Shown: positions 26,742-35,105 of the stretch, one piece after another
How positions within the stretch are numbered: position 1 is the first letter of the stretch
Layout: every line of letters begins with the position of its first letter
Assembly (NCBI RefSeq): GCF_900106805.1
Contig: NZ_FNNP01000003.1
Span: 124,001-188,000 of the forward strand
Length of the DNA stretch: 64,000 nucleotides
Source: Ruegeria halocynthiae
GTDB lineage: Bacteria > Pseudomonadota > Alphaproteobacteria > Rhodobacterales > Rhodobacteraceae
Reading direction: 5' to 3'
Position numbers and translations under genes: made by a program
Notes under the pieces: model-generated
Told to the model about the DNA's origin: nothing
Databases searched by the model: none
Seen by the model: only the letters and a program-made list of their open reading frames with translations

Positions 26742-27575
26742 ATGCGGAACAGGAAACGCGCGGACCTGCCTGAGGGGTCGGACAATCCTATAAGCGCTGC
26801 CGTCACCTCACGAGATCATTCGATTGTCCAGATGGCGACCGAGGCGGTGAAGCACAAACAATGCAGATTGGCCTTTCAACCCGTCATGCAGGCCCACCCC
26901 CCACAGGAGGTCGCCTTCTACGAAGGGTTCATCCGCGTACTGGATGAAACCGGTCGCGTCATTCCGGCGCGTGATTTCATGCCGCAGGTTGAAAACACCC
27001 CGATCGGACGGGATCTGGATTGCGTCGCGCTCGAGATGGGGTTGCGCACCCTGATCCGAAACCCGGGCATTCGTTTGTCGATTAACATGTCGGCCCGCTC
27101 GATCGGCTATGATCGCTGGTCGCGCGTGTTGGGCAGGTTCCTCAAAAAAGACGCCAGCCTGGGTGAGAGGCTGATACTGGAAATCTCGGAACGCTCAGCC
27201 ATGCAAGTGCCTGAATTGGTCGTGGATTTCATGGACCGCCAACAGGAACGTGGCATCGCCTTCGCGCTGGATGACTTTGGCGCCAGCAACTTCAGCTTTC
27301 GTCATTTTCGCGAGTTTCTGTTCGATGCCGCAAAGATCGACGGGCAGTTCATACGTGGCATCAGCAGCACCCCCGATAATCAGTCGCTGGTACGCGCGCT
27401 GATCGCAGTCGCCCGGGAATTTGAGATTCTGGTCACCGCCGAATCAGTCGAAAGCCCCGAAGATGCCAGCTTTCTGATCGCCAATGGCGTCGATTGCCTT
27501 CAGGGCTTCTTGTATGGCGCGCCGTCGGTCACACCGCCATGGAAACAAGAAAATAACGCAAAAACAGGCAGTTGA
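26742..27575 (+). CDS. Stand-alone EAL-domain protein (cyclic di-GMP phosphodiesterase type)
   Basis: The 277-residue protein is one EAL domain with a short N-terminal tail and no GGDEF or membrane part. The namesake motif is altered to EGF (Glu61). The other catalytic positions remain: NMS (Asn115), EISE (Glu147), DDFG (Asp177-178), Lys198, Glu234 and the CLQGFLYGAP end. It may hydrolyse c-di-GMP or act mainly as a sensor of it. A GGAGG site precedes the ATG. A CtrA-like box upstream would fit the cell-cycle/motility control seen for such genes in roseobacters. Confidence 0.88.
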   Translation: MRNRKRADLPEGSDNPISAAVTSRDHSIVQMATEAVKHKQCRLAFQPVMQAHPPQEVAFYEGFIRVLDETGRVIPARDFMPQVENTPIGRDLDCVALEMGLRTLIRNPGIRLSINMSARSIGYDRWSRVLGRFLKKDASLGERLILEISERSAMQVPELVVDFMDRQQERGIAFALDDFGASNFSFRHFREFLFDAAKIDGQFIRGISSTPDNQSLVRALIAVAREFEILVTAESVESPEDASFLIANGVDCLQGFLYGAPSVTPPWKQENNAKTGS

Positions 27576-27770
27576 TCGCTACAAACCGCACAGAACAACC
27601 ACCACAATACATTCTGAGACAAGCTGTCCGTTGCTGCAGATGCAGCATTGCGCTATTGCAGGAGATGCTGAAGCGGGGGATCACGAGGCGCTCTTGCACC
27701 CGGAGAGAGCTTCTCCATGACCTGCGCCGTCAGATTTCCCACAGGACCATGACGGTAAAGGATTGACTGT

Positions 27771-28946
27771 ATGACCAACGTAGTAATCGCATCCGCCGCA
27801 CGCACAGGCGTCGGTAGCTTTGGCGGCTCGTTCGCAAACACCCCTGCGCATGATCTGGGCGCTGCCGTCCTCGAAGCAGTTGTCGAACGCGCTGGGATCG
27901 ACAAGGGCGAGGTAGGCGAAACCATCATGGGCCAGGTCCTGACCGCGGCCCAGGGGCAAAACCCCGCTCGCCAGGCGCATATCAATGCGGGCTTGCCGCA
28001 GGAAAGCGCCGCCTGGGGCATCAACCAGGTATGTGGTTCAGGCCTGCGCGCAGTTGCGCTGGGTGCGCAACACATCCAACTGGGCGATGCTGAGATCGTG
28101 GCCGCGGGCGGGCAGGAAAACATGACCCTGTCGCCCCATGCCGCAGCCCTGCGCGCCGGTCAGAAGATGGGTGACATGAAATACATCGACACCATGATCC
28201 GCGACGGTCTTTGGGATGCGTTCAACGGCTACCACATGGGCCAGACCGCCGAGAACGTCGCCGGGAAATGGCAGATCAGCCGCGACATGCAGGACCAATT
28301 CGCCGTAGCCAGCCAGAACAAGGCCGAAGCAGCTCAGAACGCGGGCAAGTTCGCCGACGAGATCGTGCCCTTCACCATCAAGACCCGCAAGGGCGACATC
28401 GTGATGGACAAGGACGAATACATCCGCCACGGCGCGACCATGGAAGCCATGGCCAAACTGCGCCCGGCCTTCGCCAAAGACGGTTCGGTCACAGCAGCCA
28501 ACGCCTCGGGCCTGAATGACGGCGCTGCGGCCACTCTTCTGATGTCGGCTGAGAATGCCGAAAAGCGCGGAATTGAACCTCTGGCCCGCATCGCTTCGTA
28601 CGCGACCGCCGGTCTGGACCCATCGATCATGGGTGTCGGTCCAATTTACGCTTCGCGCAAGGCCCTGGAGAAAGCAGGCTGGTCGGTCGACGATCTGGAT
28701 CTGGTCGAGGCCAACGAAGCCTTCGCCGCACAAGCCTGTGCCGTGAACAAAGACATGGGCTGGGACCCGTCGATCGTGAACGTCAACGGAGGCGCAATTG
28801 CCATCGGCCACCCGATCGGTGCCTCTGGCTGCCGGGTCCTGAACACATTGCTGTTCGAAATGAAACGCCGGGACGCGAAGAAAGGTCTTGCAACCCTCTG
28901 CATCGGTGGCGGCATGGGCGTCGCCCTCTGCGTGGAGCGCGACTAA
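27771..28946 (+). CDS. phaA: Acetyl-CoA acetyltransferase
   Basis: The 391-residue thiolase condenses two acetyl-CoA to acetoacetyl-CoA, the first step of polyhydroxybutyrate synthesis. The nucleophilic cysteine is in [10 protein letters not shown], the GHPIGASG histidine loop is intact, and the second cysteine lies in CIGGGMGVA. The next gene is phaB, which supports the PHB role, though the polymerase is not in the window. A strong terminator separates the two genes. Confidence 0.96.
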   Translation: MTNVVIASAARTGVGSFGGSFANTPAHDLGAAVLEAVVERAGIDKGEVGETIMGQVLTAAQGQNPARQAHINAGLPQESAAWGINQVCGSGLRAVALGAQHIQLGDAEIVAAGGQENMTLSPHAAALRAGQKMGDMKYIDTMIRDGLWDAFNGYHMGQTAENVAGKWQISRDMQDQFAVASQNKAEAAQNAGKFADEIVPFTIKTRKGDIVMDKDEYIRHGATMEAMAKLRPAFAKDGSVTAANASGLNDGAAATLLMSAENAEKRGIEPLARIASYATAGLDPSIMGVGPIYASRKALEKAGWSVDDLDLVEANEAFAAQACAVNKDMGWDPSIVNVNGGAIAIGHPIGASGCRVLNTLLFEMKRRDAKKGLATLCIGGGMGVALCVERD

Positions 28947-28965
28947 GTACTTTGACAATTATATG

Positions 28966-28993
28966 AAAAGGGCGCCAAGCGGCGCCCTTTTTT
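28966..28993 (+). terminator. Rho-independent terminator after phaA
   Basis: A perfect 11-base stem (AAAAGGGCGCC / GGCGCCCTTTT) with a 4-base loop ends in six T. It should cut most readthrough from phaA to phaB, so phaB probably has its own promoter in 28994-29131. Confidence 0.95.
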
Positions 28994-29131
28994 GTTACAA
29001 TCATCCCATACCCGTTGGATGCGACAATATCGCCGGGCAGAAAGACAAGAACAGGGGCGAAACGATATTGCGCAACCCGCTCTCTCAGAGTAACAGAATT
29101 ACCAAGAAGACTAAATTTGGAGGATTCCTTA

Positions 29132-29854
29132 ATGGCACGTACAGCACTCGTAACCGGCGGTTCCCGCGGCATCGGCGCAGCAATTTCCAAGGCGCTTAAA
29201 GCCGAAGGTTACAATGTTGCAGCCACCTATGCCGGCAACGACGAGGCCGCGGCTAAGTTTACTGAAGAAACAGGCATCTCCACCTACAAGTGGAATGTAG
29301 CCGATTATGATGAATCCAAAGCAGGCATCGAAAAGGTCGAAGCCGAAGTCGGTCCGATCGATGTCGTCGTCGCAAACGCGGGCATCACCCGCGATGCACC
29401 TTTCCACAAGATGACACCGGAGCAATGGAATCAGGTGATCGACACCAACCTGACCGGCGTGTTCAACACAGTGCATCCGGTATGGCCGGGTATGCGCGAG
29501 CGGAAATTTGGCCGCATCATCGTAATCAGCTCGATCAATGGTCAGAAGGGTCAATTCGCGCAGGTCAACTATGCGGCGACCAAAGCGGGTGATTTGGGTA
29601 TTGTAAAATCGCTGGCGCAGGAAGGCGCGCGGGCGGGGATCACGGCCAACGCGATCTGCCCCGGCTATATCGCCACTGAAATGGTGATGGCAGTGCCAGA
29701 GAAGGTGCGCGATTCAATCATCGGCCAAATTCCGGCGGGCCGCCTGGGTGAGCCGGAAGAAATCGCGCGTTGTGTGGCCTTCCTGGCCTCAGACGATTCG
29801 CAATTCATCAACGGTTCGACCATCTCGGCAAACGGTGCGCAGTTCTTCGTCTGA
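29132..29854 (+). CDS. phaB: Acetoacetyl-CoA reductase
   Basis: This 240-residue short-chain dehydrogenase reduces acetoacetyl-CoA to 3-hydroxybutyryl-CoA with NADPH. The cofactor loop TGGSRGIG, the NAGIT motif, the catalytic serine in ISSINGQKGQ and the YAATK tyrosine/lysine pair are present. The QFAQVNYAATKAG segment is typical of PhaB rather than FabG. A TTGGAGGA site fixes the ATG at 29132. Confidence 0.96.
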   Translation: MARTALVTGGSRGIGAAISKALKAEGYNVAATYAGNDEAAAKFTEETGISTYKWNVADYDESKAGIEKVEAEVGPIDVVVANAGITRDAPFHKMTPEQWNQVIDTNLTGVFNTVHPVWPGMRERKFGRIIVISSINGQKGQFAQVNYAATKAGDLGIVKSLAQEGARAGITANAICPGYIATEMVMAVPEKVRDSIIGQIPAGRLGEPEEIARCVAFLASDDSQFINGSTISANGAQFFV

Positions 29855-29877
29855 ACCCCGTATCAGAGAACAAAATC

Positions 29878-29909
29878 GGGCCGGTCCAACAAGGACCGGC
29901 CCTTCTTTT
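29878..29909 (+). terminator. Rho-independent terminator after phaB
   Basis: A perfect 10-base stem (GGGCCGGTCC / GGACCGGCCC) with a 5-base loop is followed by a T-rich tract. Confidence 0.93.
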
Positions 29910-29935
29910 ATCCCGTAAGACCGCGCGCGCTGCAG

Positions 29936-30046
29936 TCAACGGAAACTGAACAACCAGCCCCAAATCCGAACAACCGCCTTGCTGCGTTCTTTATGGGCGC
30001 GTTGAATGGCGCCCTGGATCATCGGGTTTGCCGACATCTCGATCAT
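29936..30046 (-). CDS. 36-residue basic small protein
   Basis: The minus strand encodes MIEMSANPMIQ followed by an amphipathic basic helix (AIQRAHKERSKAVVRIW) and a stop. A GAGAGGG ribosome site sits eight bases before the ATG. It fills most of the 303-base gap between phaB and the divergent LysR gene; the rest is the phaB terminator and about 110 AT-rich bases that probably hold both promoters. I believe similar very short proteins occur in other Rhodobacterales, but I cannot name the family. Confidence 0.55.
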   Translation of the reverse strand: MIEMSANPMIQGAIQRAHKERSKAVVRIWGWLFSFR

Positions 30047-30157
30047 GTTGCATCCCTCTCTATCAAGGTGAATTTACCTTGCACTCAACATGACCTTCCC
30101 TTTTAAACTGTACAAACGAGAGTTTTAGCCACTTCAATTCAGAAAAACTTAACCGAA

Positions 30158-31105
30158 ATGACTGATCGCCTACCGCCGCTGACTGCATTGCGCGCCTTCG
30201 ATGCAGCAGCGCGGCACATGTCATTTGCGAAGGCTGCAGATGAACTGAACGTGACTCCGGCTGCCCTATCCTTTCAGATTAAATCGCTGGAAGAACATCT
30301 GGGGCACCCCCTGTTTCGCCGCCTCAACCGTGCTGTCGAATTGACCGAGGCCGGGCGCACACTAGCCCCCGGAGCCGCCGAGGGTTTTGCCGCGCTGCAA
30401 GCCGCATGGCAGGCGACGCGGCGGCTGCAGGATGAAACCAGCCTGACGGTCACTGCCGGTCCAGCCCTTACGGCGAAATGGCTGGCCCCGCGTCTGTATG
30501 AGTTCGCACGCGCCAATCCGGGAATCGACCTGAAATTCTCGGCGTCATTGCGCATCATGGACCTTGAGCGCGATGACGTGGACGTGGCGATTCGGTTTGG
30601 ATACGGGCCGGATGACGGCTTGTATTCCGTCCCTGTCCGAAAGGAATGGCTGACACCTGTCATGACACCGGAACTGGCCGAACAGTATCCGACACCTGCC
30701 TCATTGCGCGAGGCCCCGCTGATCCATGACGACTCGATCAACTTTCTCAAACCGAGTTGCGACTGGCCGACCTGGTTTCGCGCTGTGGGGTTGGATTTCA
30801 CGCCGACACACGGGGCGCACTTCTCCAACGCAGATCACGCCATCGACGCCGCTGTGGCCGGTGTCGGGGTTGTGTTGGGTCGTCGTGCGATGATCCTGAA
30901 AGACTTGACCGAGGGGAGGCTGGTCGCACCGTTCAAGGTGGCGTTGGAAACTGCCGGGCGGTTTCGGTTCTTATGTCTGCAGGGCGCAGAGAAACGACCC
31001 CAGATCGCGGCCTTCCGCGACTGGTTCATCGCCGAGATTGAAAAGACCGCGCATATATCCGATGAATTCGAAATCATCCCGGTAGAGAAGGTAACCGCTG
31101 AATGA
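30158..31105 (+). CDS. LysR-family regulator, GcvA type
   Basis: The 315-residue protein starts with a winged helix-turn-helix (LTALRAFDAAARHMSFAKAA, then LNVTPAALSFQIKSLEEHLG) and has a substrate-binding domain of the GcvA/AmpR type. Its stop overlaps the EamA transporter start by four bases (ATGA), so it likely controls that exporter or shares its signal. The ligand is unknown. Confidence 0.9.
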   Translation: MTDRLPPLTALRAFDAAARHMSFAKAADELNVTPAALSFQIKSLEEHLGHPLFRRLNRAVELTEAGRTLAPGAAEGFAALQAAWQATRRLQDETSLTVTAGPALTAKWLAPRLYEFARANPGIDLKFSASLRIMDLERDDVDVAIRFGYGPDDGLYSVPVRKEWLTPVMTPELAEQYPTPASLREAPLIHDDSINFLKPSCDWPTWFRAVGLDFTPTHGAHFSNADHAIDAAVAGVGVVLGRRAMILKDLTEGRLVAPFKVALETAGRFRFLCLQGAEKRPQIAAFRDWFIAEIEKTAHISDEFEIIPVEKVTAE

Positions 31106-31968
31106 GTAAAATGAGCGCGACCGCAATCGGCTTTGTCGCTGTGCTGCTGTGGTCCTTGCTGGCCTTGTTCACGGTCGGCTCGGCACCAACGCCGCCTCTG
31201 CTTCTGAATGCGATCTGTTTTACGATCGGGGGCACTCTGGGCCTGATCTGGGCTATGGCAAGCGGTGGATTGGGGCAGTTACGCCAAATCGCATGGACAA
31301 CCTATCTTTTTGGATCAATTGGACTTTTCGGATATCACGCGCTGTATTTTTCAGCCCTGCGCATAGCCCCAGCAGCCGAGGCTGGGTTGATTGCCTATCT
31401 CTGGCCCTTGCTGATTGTCCTGCTGTCAGGTCTGCTGCCCGGAGAGCACCTGAAACTGGGTCATCTGATCGGAGCCTGCCTTGGGTTTGCAGGGGCCGCC
31501 GTCATCATCACCGGAGGCGGAAGTGCGGGGTTTCAAGTGCAGCACCTGCCCGGCTACGGGCTGGCCTTGCTGTGTGCGCTAACCTGGTCCGGGTACTCGG
31601 TTCTGTCGCGGCGTTTGGGGGATGTGCCCACAAGCTCGGTCGCGGTGTTTTGTGTAATTACGGCAATTGCGTCCTGGACACTGCATTTCGCGGTTGAAGA
31701 GACCACCTGGCCAGTGGGCGCGCGCGGTTGGACCTCAACCCTTGCGCTAGGGCTGGGGCCGGTAGGTCTGGCTTTTTATGTTTGGGATATCGGGGTCAAA
31801 CGCGGAGACATTCAAATCCTTGGCACCGCCTCATATGCGGCACCTTTGTTATCCACGCTTGTGTTGGTATTGGCCGGGATCGCCGCCCCATCCTGGGGTC
31901 TGGCGATCGCGGCCTTGCTTGTCACCGGTGGCGCGGTCATTGCGGCTCGCGCCAGCCTGAAGGCTTAA
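31102..31968 (+). CDS. EamA/DMT-family transporter
   Basis: This 288-residue protein has ten predicted membrane helices in two repeats and the YLWPLLIVLLSGLL segment typical of EamA-type (RhaT/YddG-like) exporters of amino acids or related metabolites. Coupling to the LysR gene suggests an inducible exporter. Its stop codon overlaps that of the convergent ydcH-like gene. Confidence 0.9.
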   Translation: MSKMSATAIGFVAVLLWSLLALFTVGSAPTPPLLLNAICFTIGGTLGLIWAMASGGLGQLRQIAWTTYLFGSIGLFGYHALYFSALRIAPAAEAGLIAYLWPLLIVLLSGLLPGEHLKLGHLIGACLGFAGAAVIITGGGSAGFQVQHLPGYGLALLCALTWSGYSVLSRRLGDVPTSSVAVFCVITAIASWTLHFAVEETTWPVGARGWTSTLALGLGPVGLAFYVWDIGVKRGDIQILGTASYAAPLLSTLVLVLAGIAAPSWGLAIAALLVTGGAVIAARASLKA

Positions 31969-32129
31969 GCCGACAGGCGTTCGATCTCTTCTTTCAGCTT
32001 CAGCTTCTGCTTTTTAAGCTGTGCGATATGGAGATCGTCGATACCAGGTGAGCGTTGAGCTTCTTCTACTTCAAGACCGAGAACTTCGTGTTTCTTCTTC
32101 AACTCCGTCAGATGCGCGCTCACGCTCAT
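31965..32129 (-). CDS. YdcH/DUF465-family small protein
   Basis: The 54-residue product is one charged helical hairpin (HLTELKKKHEVLGLEVEEA, then a KKQKLKLKEEIERL end), matching DUF465 (YdcH). Length is close to the family norm. A strong AGGAGG site precedes the ATG. The function is unknown; these proteins are abundant and conserved in alphaproteobacteria. Confidence 0.88.
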   Translation of the reverse strand: MSVSAHLTELKKKHEVLGLEVEEAQRSPGIDDLHIAQLKKQKLKLKEEIERLSA

Positions 32130-32244
32130 GGCGGTCCTCCTTCTCTGGTTTGGTAGGTGTAACGTATGAAGTTGATCACATCATTTCCACCCTGTCACGC
32201 TGCAGGCGCACAGAATCTGTAACAAATCCGACAAATTCGGCTGG

Positions 32245-33024
32245 TCATCGCCGATCTGACGCGAACCCTGTCAAAGCGGCCCCGTCTCGCAGTATCGCCG
32301 AGACATCAGCACAGTAGCTTTCCCCATCGCACAGGTGGCGGTCTCCCTCGTGCATCACAAGCGGCGCGTGCAGGCGAAAAGCGGCCCGACCGCCTTTGCG
32401 TGCGCGCAGAATCATCAACTCAGCAGATCGGCCCACACGTGGTGACAGAGGCAGGATTTCCACTGATCCCAAACGAGTAGCGCAAGCCGACAGCATATCT
32501 GGCAGGCGATCCGCTTTCTGGATCATATGCAGGTACCCACGAGGCGTCAGCCGCCGTGCGGCAACGTCGATCCATTCCACCAGAGGTGTATCCTCGCCCA
32601 ACGCGACCCGCCGCCCCTGATCGGTTGCGGGGCTGTGCGCGCCGGGCCGGTAATATGGGGGATTGGCAATGACATGATCAAACTGGGCATGCCGTAGCTC
32701 CTCGGGCAATGCGCTCAGATTAGCCTCGATCACGGACAAGCTGACGTGGTTCTGGGCGGCATTTCGACGCGCCAGCTCTGCGTAGGCAGGCTGCAATTCA
32801 ATCCCTGTCGCCCGCAACTGCGCCACACGCGCCATCAGGCACAGAACCGCAGCTCCGGCACCGCAACCCAGCTCCAGCACCGACTGACCTTCGCTGGCCG
32901 GGACCGAGGCCGCCAGCAAAACGGGATCAACACCCGCGCGATAACCCGCCCTGGGTTGCCAAAGTCGCACGCGGCCGCCCAGAAAATCATTGCACGTCAG
33001 CTCACTGTCGGAAAAAGTGCTCAT
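32245..33024 (-). CDS. tRNA1(Val) N6-adenine methyltransferase-like protein
   Basis: The 259-residue class I methyltransferase has the SAM-binding VLELGCGAGAAV and the adenine-N6 catalytic motif NPPYY. It is preceded by the substrate-side LWQPRAGYRAGVDPVLLA seen in TrmN6/YfiC proteins. It probably modifies adenine 37 of tRNA-Val. Its start overlaps the stop of the DUF2007 gene by four bases. Confidence 0.88.
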   Translation of the reverse strand: MSTFSDSELTCNDFLGGRVRLWQPRAGYRAGVDPVLLAASVPASEGQSVLELGCGAGAAVLCLMARVAQLRATGIELQPAYAELARRNAAQNHVSLSVIEANLSALPEELRHAQFDHVIANPPYYRPGAHSPATDQGRRVALGEDTPLVEWIDVAARRLTPRGYLHMIQKADRLPDMLSACATRLGSVEILPLSPRVGRSAELMILRARKGGRAAFRLHAPLVMHEGDRHLCDGESYCADVSAILRDGAALTGFASDRR

Positions 33025-33236
33025 CGCCCCAGCGGGATCTCGTTATCACGCATCACGCGTTCGGCCCGGATCAAGTCATCAGTGCGCACCATCAGGCGCC
33101 GGGGGAATATTCCGATACCGCCTTCAAGGATGCTCATATTTACGTCCATCTGAAAGCAGTCTATATCCTCGCCCTCAAGGAGAGCGGTTGCAAAAGCCAG
33201 AATGGTGGGGTCGGTGCTGCGCAATAGTTCTTTCAT
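33021..33236 (-). CDS. DUF2007-family small protein
   Basis: This 71-residue protein has the start MKELLRSTDPTILAFATALL and the core FQMDVNMSILEGGIGIFPRR of DUF2007. These are proposed signal-transducing or tRNA-methyltransferase-linked proteins; the fixed coupling to trmN6 here supports a link. It diverges from the polyprenyl synthase gene. Confidence 0.88.
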   Translation of the reverse strand: MKELLRSTDPTILAFATALLEGEDIDCFQMDVNMSILEGGIGIFPRRLMVRTDDLIRAERVMRDNEIPLGR

Positions 33237-33292
33237 GGGGATGGATGTAAGGGCAAGGTGCGCCGGAAGTCGAGCCTTGTATCAGGAGTGTG

Positions 33293-34291
33293 ATGACAGT
33301 CAGCACGATCTCGAAACCGCATGAGCGTCTGGCAGAGATGCTGGTCGATGAAATGGAAGCGGTCAACACGCTGATTCGAACGCGCATGGCGTCGGAACAC
33401 GCACCGCGCATTCCCGAAGTGACCGCACATCTGGTTGAAGCGGGTGGCAAGCGCCTGCGTCCGATGCTGACCTTGGCCGCAGCGCGATTACTTGGCTATT
33501 CCGGTGACCATCACGTTCGGCTGGCCGCAACTGTCGAATTTATTCATACCGCCACCTTGCTGCATGACGACGTCGTTGATGAAAGCGGCCAGCGGCGCGG
33601 ACGTCCGACGGCGAACCTGCTTTGGGACAACAAATCCAGCGTTCTGGTGGGGGATTATCTGTTTTCCCGCAGCTTCCAACTGATGGTCGAGACCGGATCG
33701 TTGCGGGTTCTGGACATTCTGGCCAACGCTTCGGCCACTATTGCCGAAGGCGAAGTGCTGCAAATGACCGCCGCCACCGATCTGGGCACGGATGAACGTG
33801 TTTACCTGCAGGTCGTACGCGGCAAAACCGCGGCGCTGTTCTCGGCCGCGACCGAAGTTGGGGGCGTCATCGCGGGTGCGTCCGAGGAACAGGTCAAGGC
33901 CCTGTTCGAATATGGCGATGCGTTGGGTGTTGCGTTTCAGATCGCCGACGACCTGCTTGATTATCAGGGCGACAGCGCAGCAACCGGCAAGAACGTGGGC
34001 GATGATTTCCGTGAACGGAAGCTGACTTTGCCAGTGATCAAAGCCGTAGCTCAGGCATCACCCGAAGAACATATATTTTGGGAGCGCACGATTGGCCGGG
34101 GGCGTCAGGAAGAGGGCGATCTGGACCATGCATTGGCGCTGATGAACAAGTACAAAACGCTTGAGGCCACCCGCTCTGATGCGATTGGCTGGGCGGCAAA
34201 TGCGAAGTCGGCGCTGGAGCCTCTCCCCAATCACGAAATCCGGTCATTGCTGAGCGATCTGGCCGATTACGTTGTGTCGCGCCTCAACTGA
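33293..34291 (+). CDS. All-trans polyprenyl diphosphate synthase (quinone side chain)
   Basis: The 332-residue enzyme builds the long prenyl tail of ubiquinone. Both aspartate-rich motifs are present: LLHDDVVDE and IADDLLDYQGD, with the KRLRP substrate site. Size and the small residues before the first motif fit a long-chain (octa- to decaprenyl) synthase; chain length cannot be fixed by eye. I start at the ATG at 33293, spaced properly from CAGGAG; a GTG immediately before it is in frame. It overlaps ispE tail to tail by 8 bases. Confidence 0.94.
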   Translation: MTVSTISKPHERLAEMLVDEMEAVNTLIRTRMASEHAPRIPEVTAHLVEAGGKRLRPMLTLAAARLLGYSGDHHVRLAATVEFIHTATLLHDDVVDESGQRRGRPTANLLWDNKSSVLVGDYLFSRSFQLMVETGSLRVLDILANASATIAEGEVLQMTAATDLGTDERVYLQVVRGKTAALFSAATEVGGVIAGASEEQVKALFEYGDALGVAFQIADDLLDYQGDSAATGKNVGDDFRERKLTLPVIKAVAQASPEEHIFWERTIGRGRQEEGDLDHALALMNKYKTLEATRSDAIGWAANAKSALEPLPNHEIRSLLSDLADYVVSRLN

Positions 34292-35105
34292 GCAGCGTGG
34301 CGCGGCACCACCATTCGGGATGCGCGGCCCCGATCTCGTAAGCCGCGAAATGCGCCGCCTTTGCCGTAGGATAAAGCGCAAAGCACGTTGATCCCGAACC
34401 CGACATTCGGGCCAACAATACATCCCGGGTTTCAGACAGTTCATCGAGTACACCAGCAATTGCGCCTGCAACGCTACAGGCGGGATCTTCCAGATCATTG
34501 CGTTGATCCCGCAACCAACCGGCACAGGTTTTGGGTGTTTTGAATTCAGGAATACGGTCAGGCATTGGTGGGTGTTCCCGAGTCTTCAGCGCCGCAAACA
34601 CCGCCCCAGTCGGCACCGCAATACCCGGATTAACCAACAGGGCCGGAAGTTTGGGCAGAGCGATAGCCTCAATTTGCTCACCAATGCCCCGCATCCGGGC
34701 CGAGGCAGGCCGCACACAAACCGGCACATCGGCCCCCAGCGACAAGGGTACATGGGGTGGAATGCCGATTCCTTGCTGCATCAGCAGACGCAGGATTGCT
34801 GCGGCATCCGAAGAGCCTCCTCCGACCCCACCTCCATGCGGCAGTTGCTTTTCCAGATGAATGCGGCCAGTCCATCCTGCGGCCTCAGCGGCTTGCCAGA
34901 CAAGATTGCAGTGATCGCTGGGCACGCCATCCGAAAACTCGCCAGTGATAGAAAGGGACAGGTCCGGACCCGGCGTGAGACATAGCCGATCGCCGACTTC
35001 CGCAAAGGCAACCAGCGAATCCAACAGATGATAGCCATCCGCGCGCTGGCCGGTCACATGTAAAGTCAGGTTGATCTTGGCGGGGGCAAAGGCCTCAGCC
35101 GTCAT
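34284..35105 (-). CDS. ispE: 4-diphosphocytidyl-2-C-methyl-D-erythritol kinase
   Basis: This 273-residue GHMP kinase performs the fourth step of the MEP isoprenoid pathway. The ATP loop is LPHGGGVGGGSSDAAA, the N-terminal substrate motif is FAPAKINLTLHVTG, and the C-terminal glycine loop is RMSGSGSTCFALY. It lies tail to tail with the polyprenyl synthase, so two isoprenoid genes adjoin without sharing a transcript. Its start overlaps the TPR gene end by 11 bases. Confidence 0.96.
   Translation of the reverse strand: MTAEAFAPAKINLTLHVTGQRADGYHLLDSLVAFAEVGDRLCLTPGPDLSLSITGEFSDGVPSDHCNLVWQAAEAAGWTGRIHLEKQLPHGGGVGGGSSDAAAILRLLMQQGIGIPPHVPLSLGADVPVCVRPASARMRGIGEQIEAIALPKLPALLVNPGIAVPTGAVFAALKTREHPPMPDRIPEFKTPKTCAGWLRDQRNDLEDPACSVAGAIAGVLDELSETRDVLLARMSGSGSTCFALYPTAKAAHFAAYEIGAAHPEWWCRATLLS

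Noticed and set aside
31849..31857. DnaA-box-like TTATCCACG
   Set aside because: It is a single imperfect copy inside the EamA coding sequence with no AT-rich cluster or further boxes, so not an origin.
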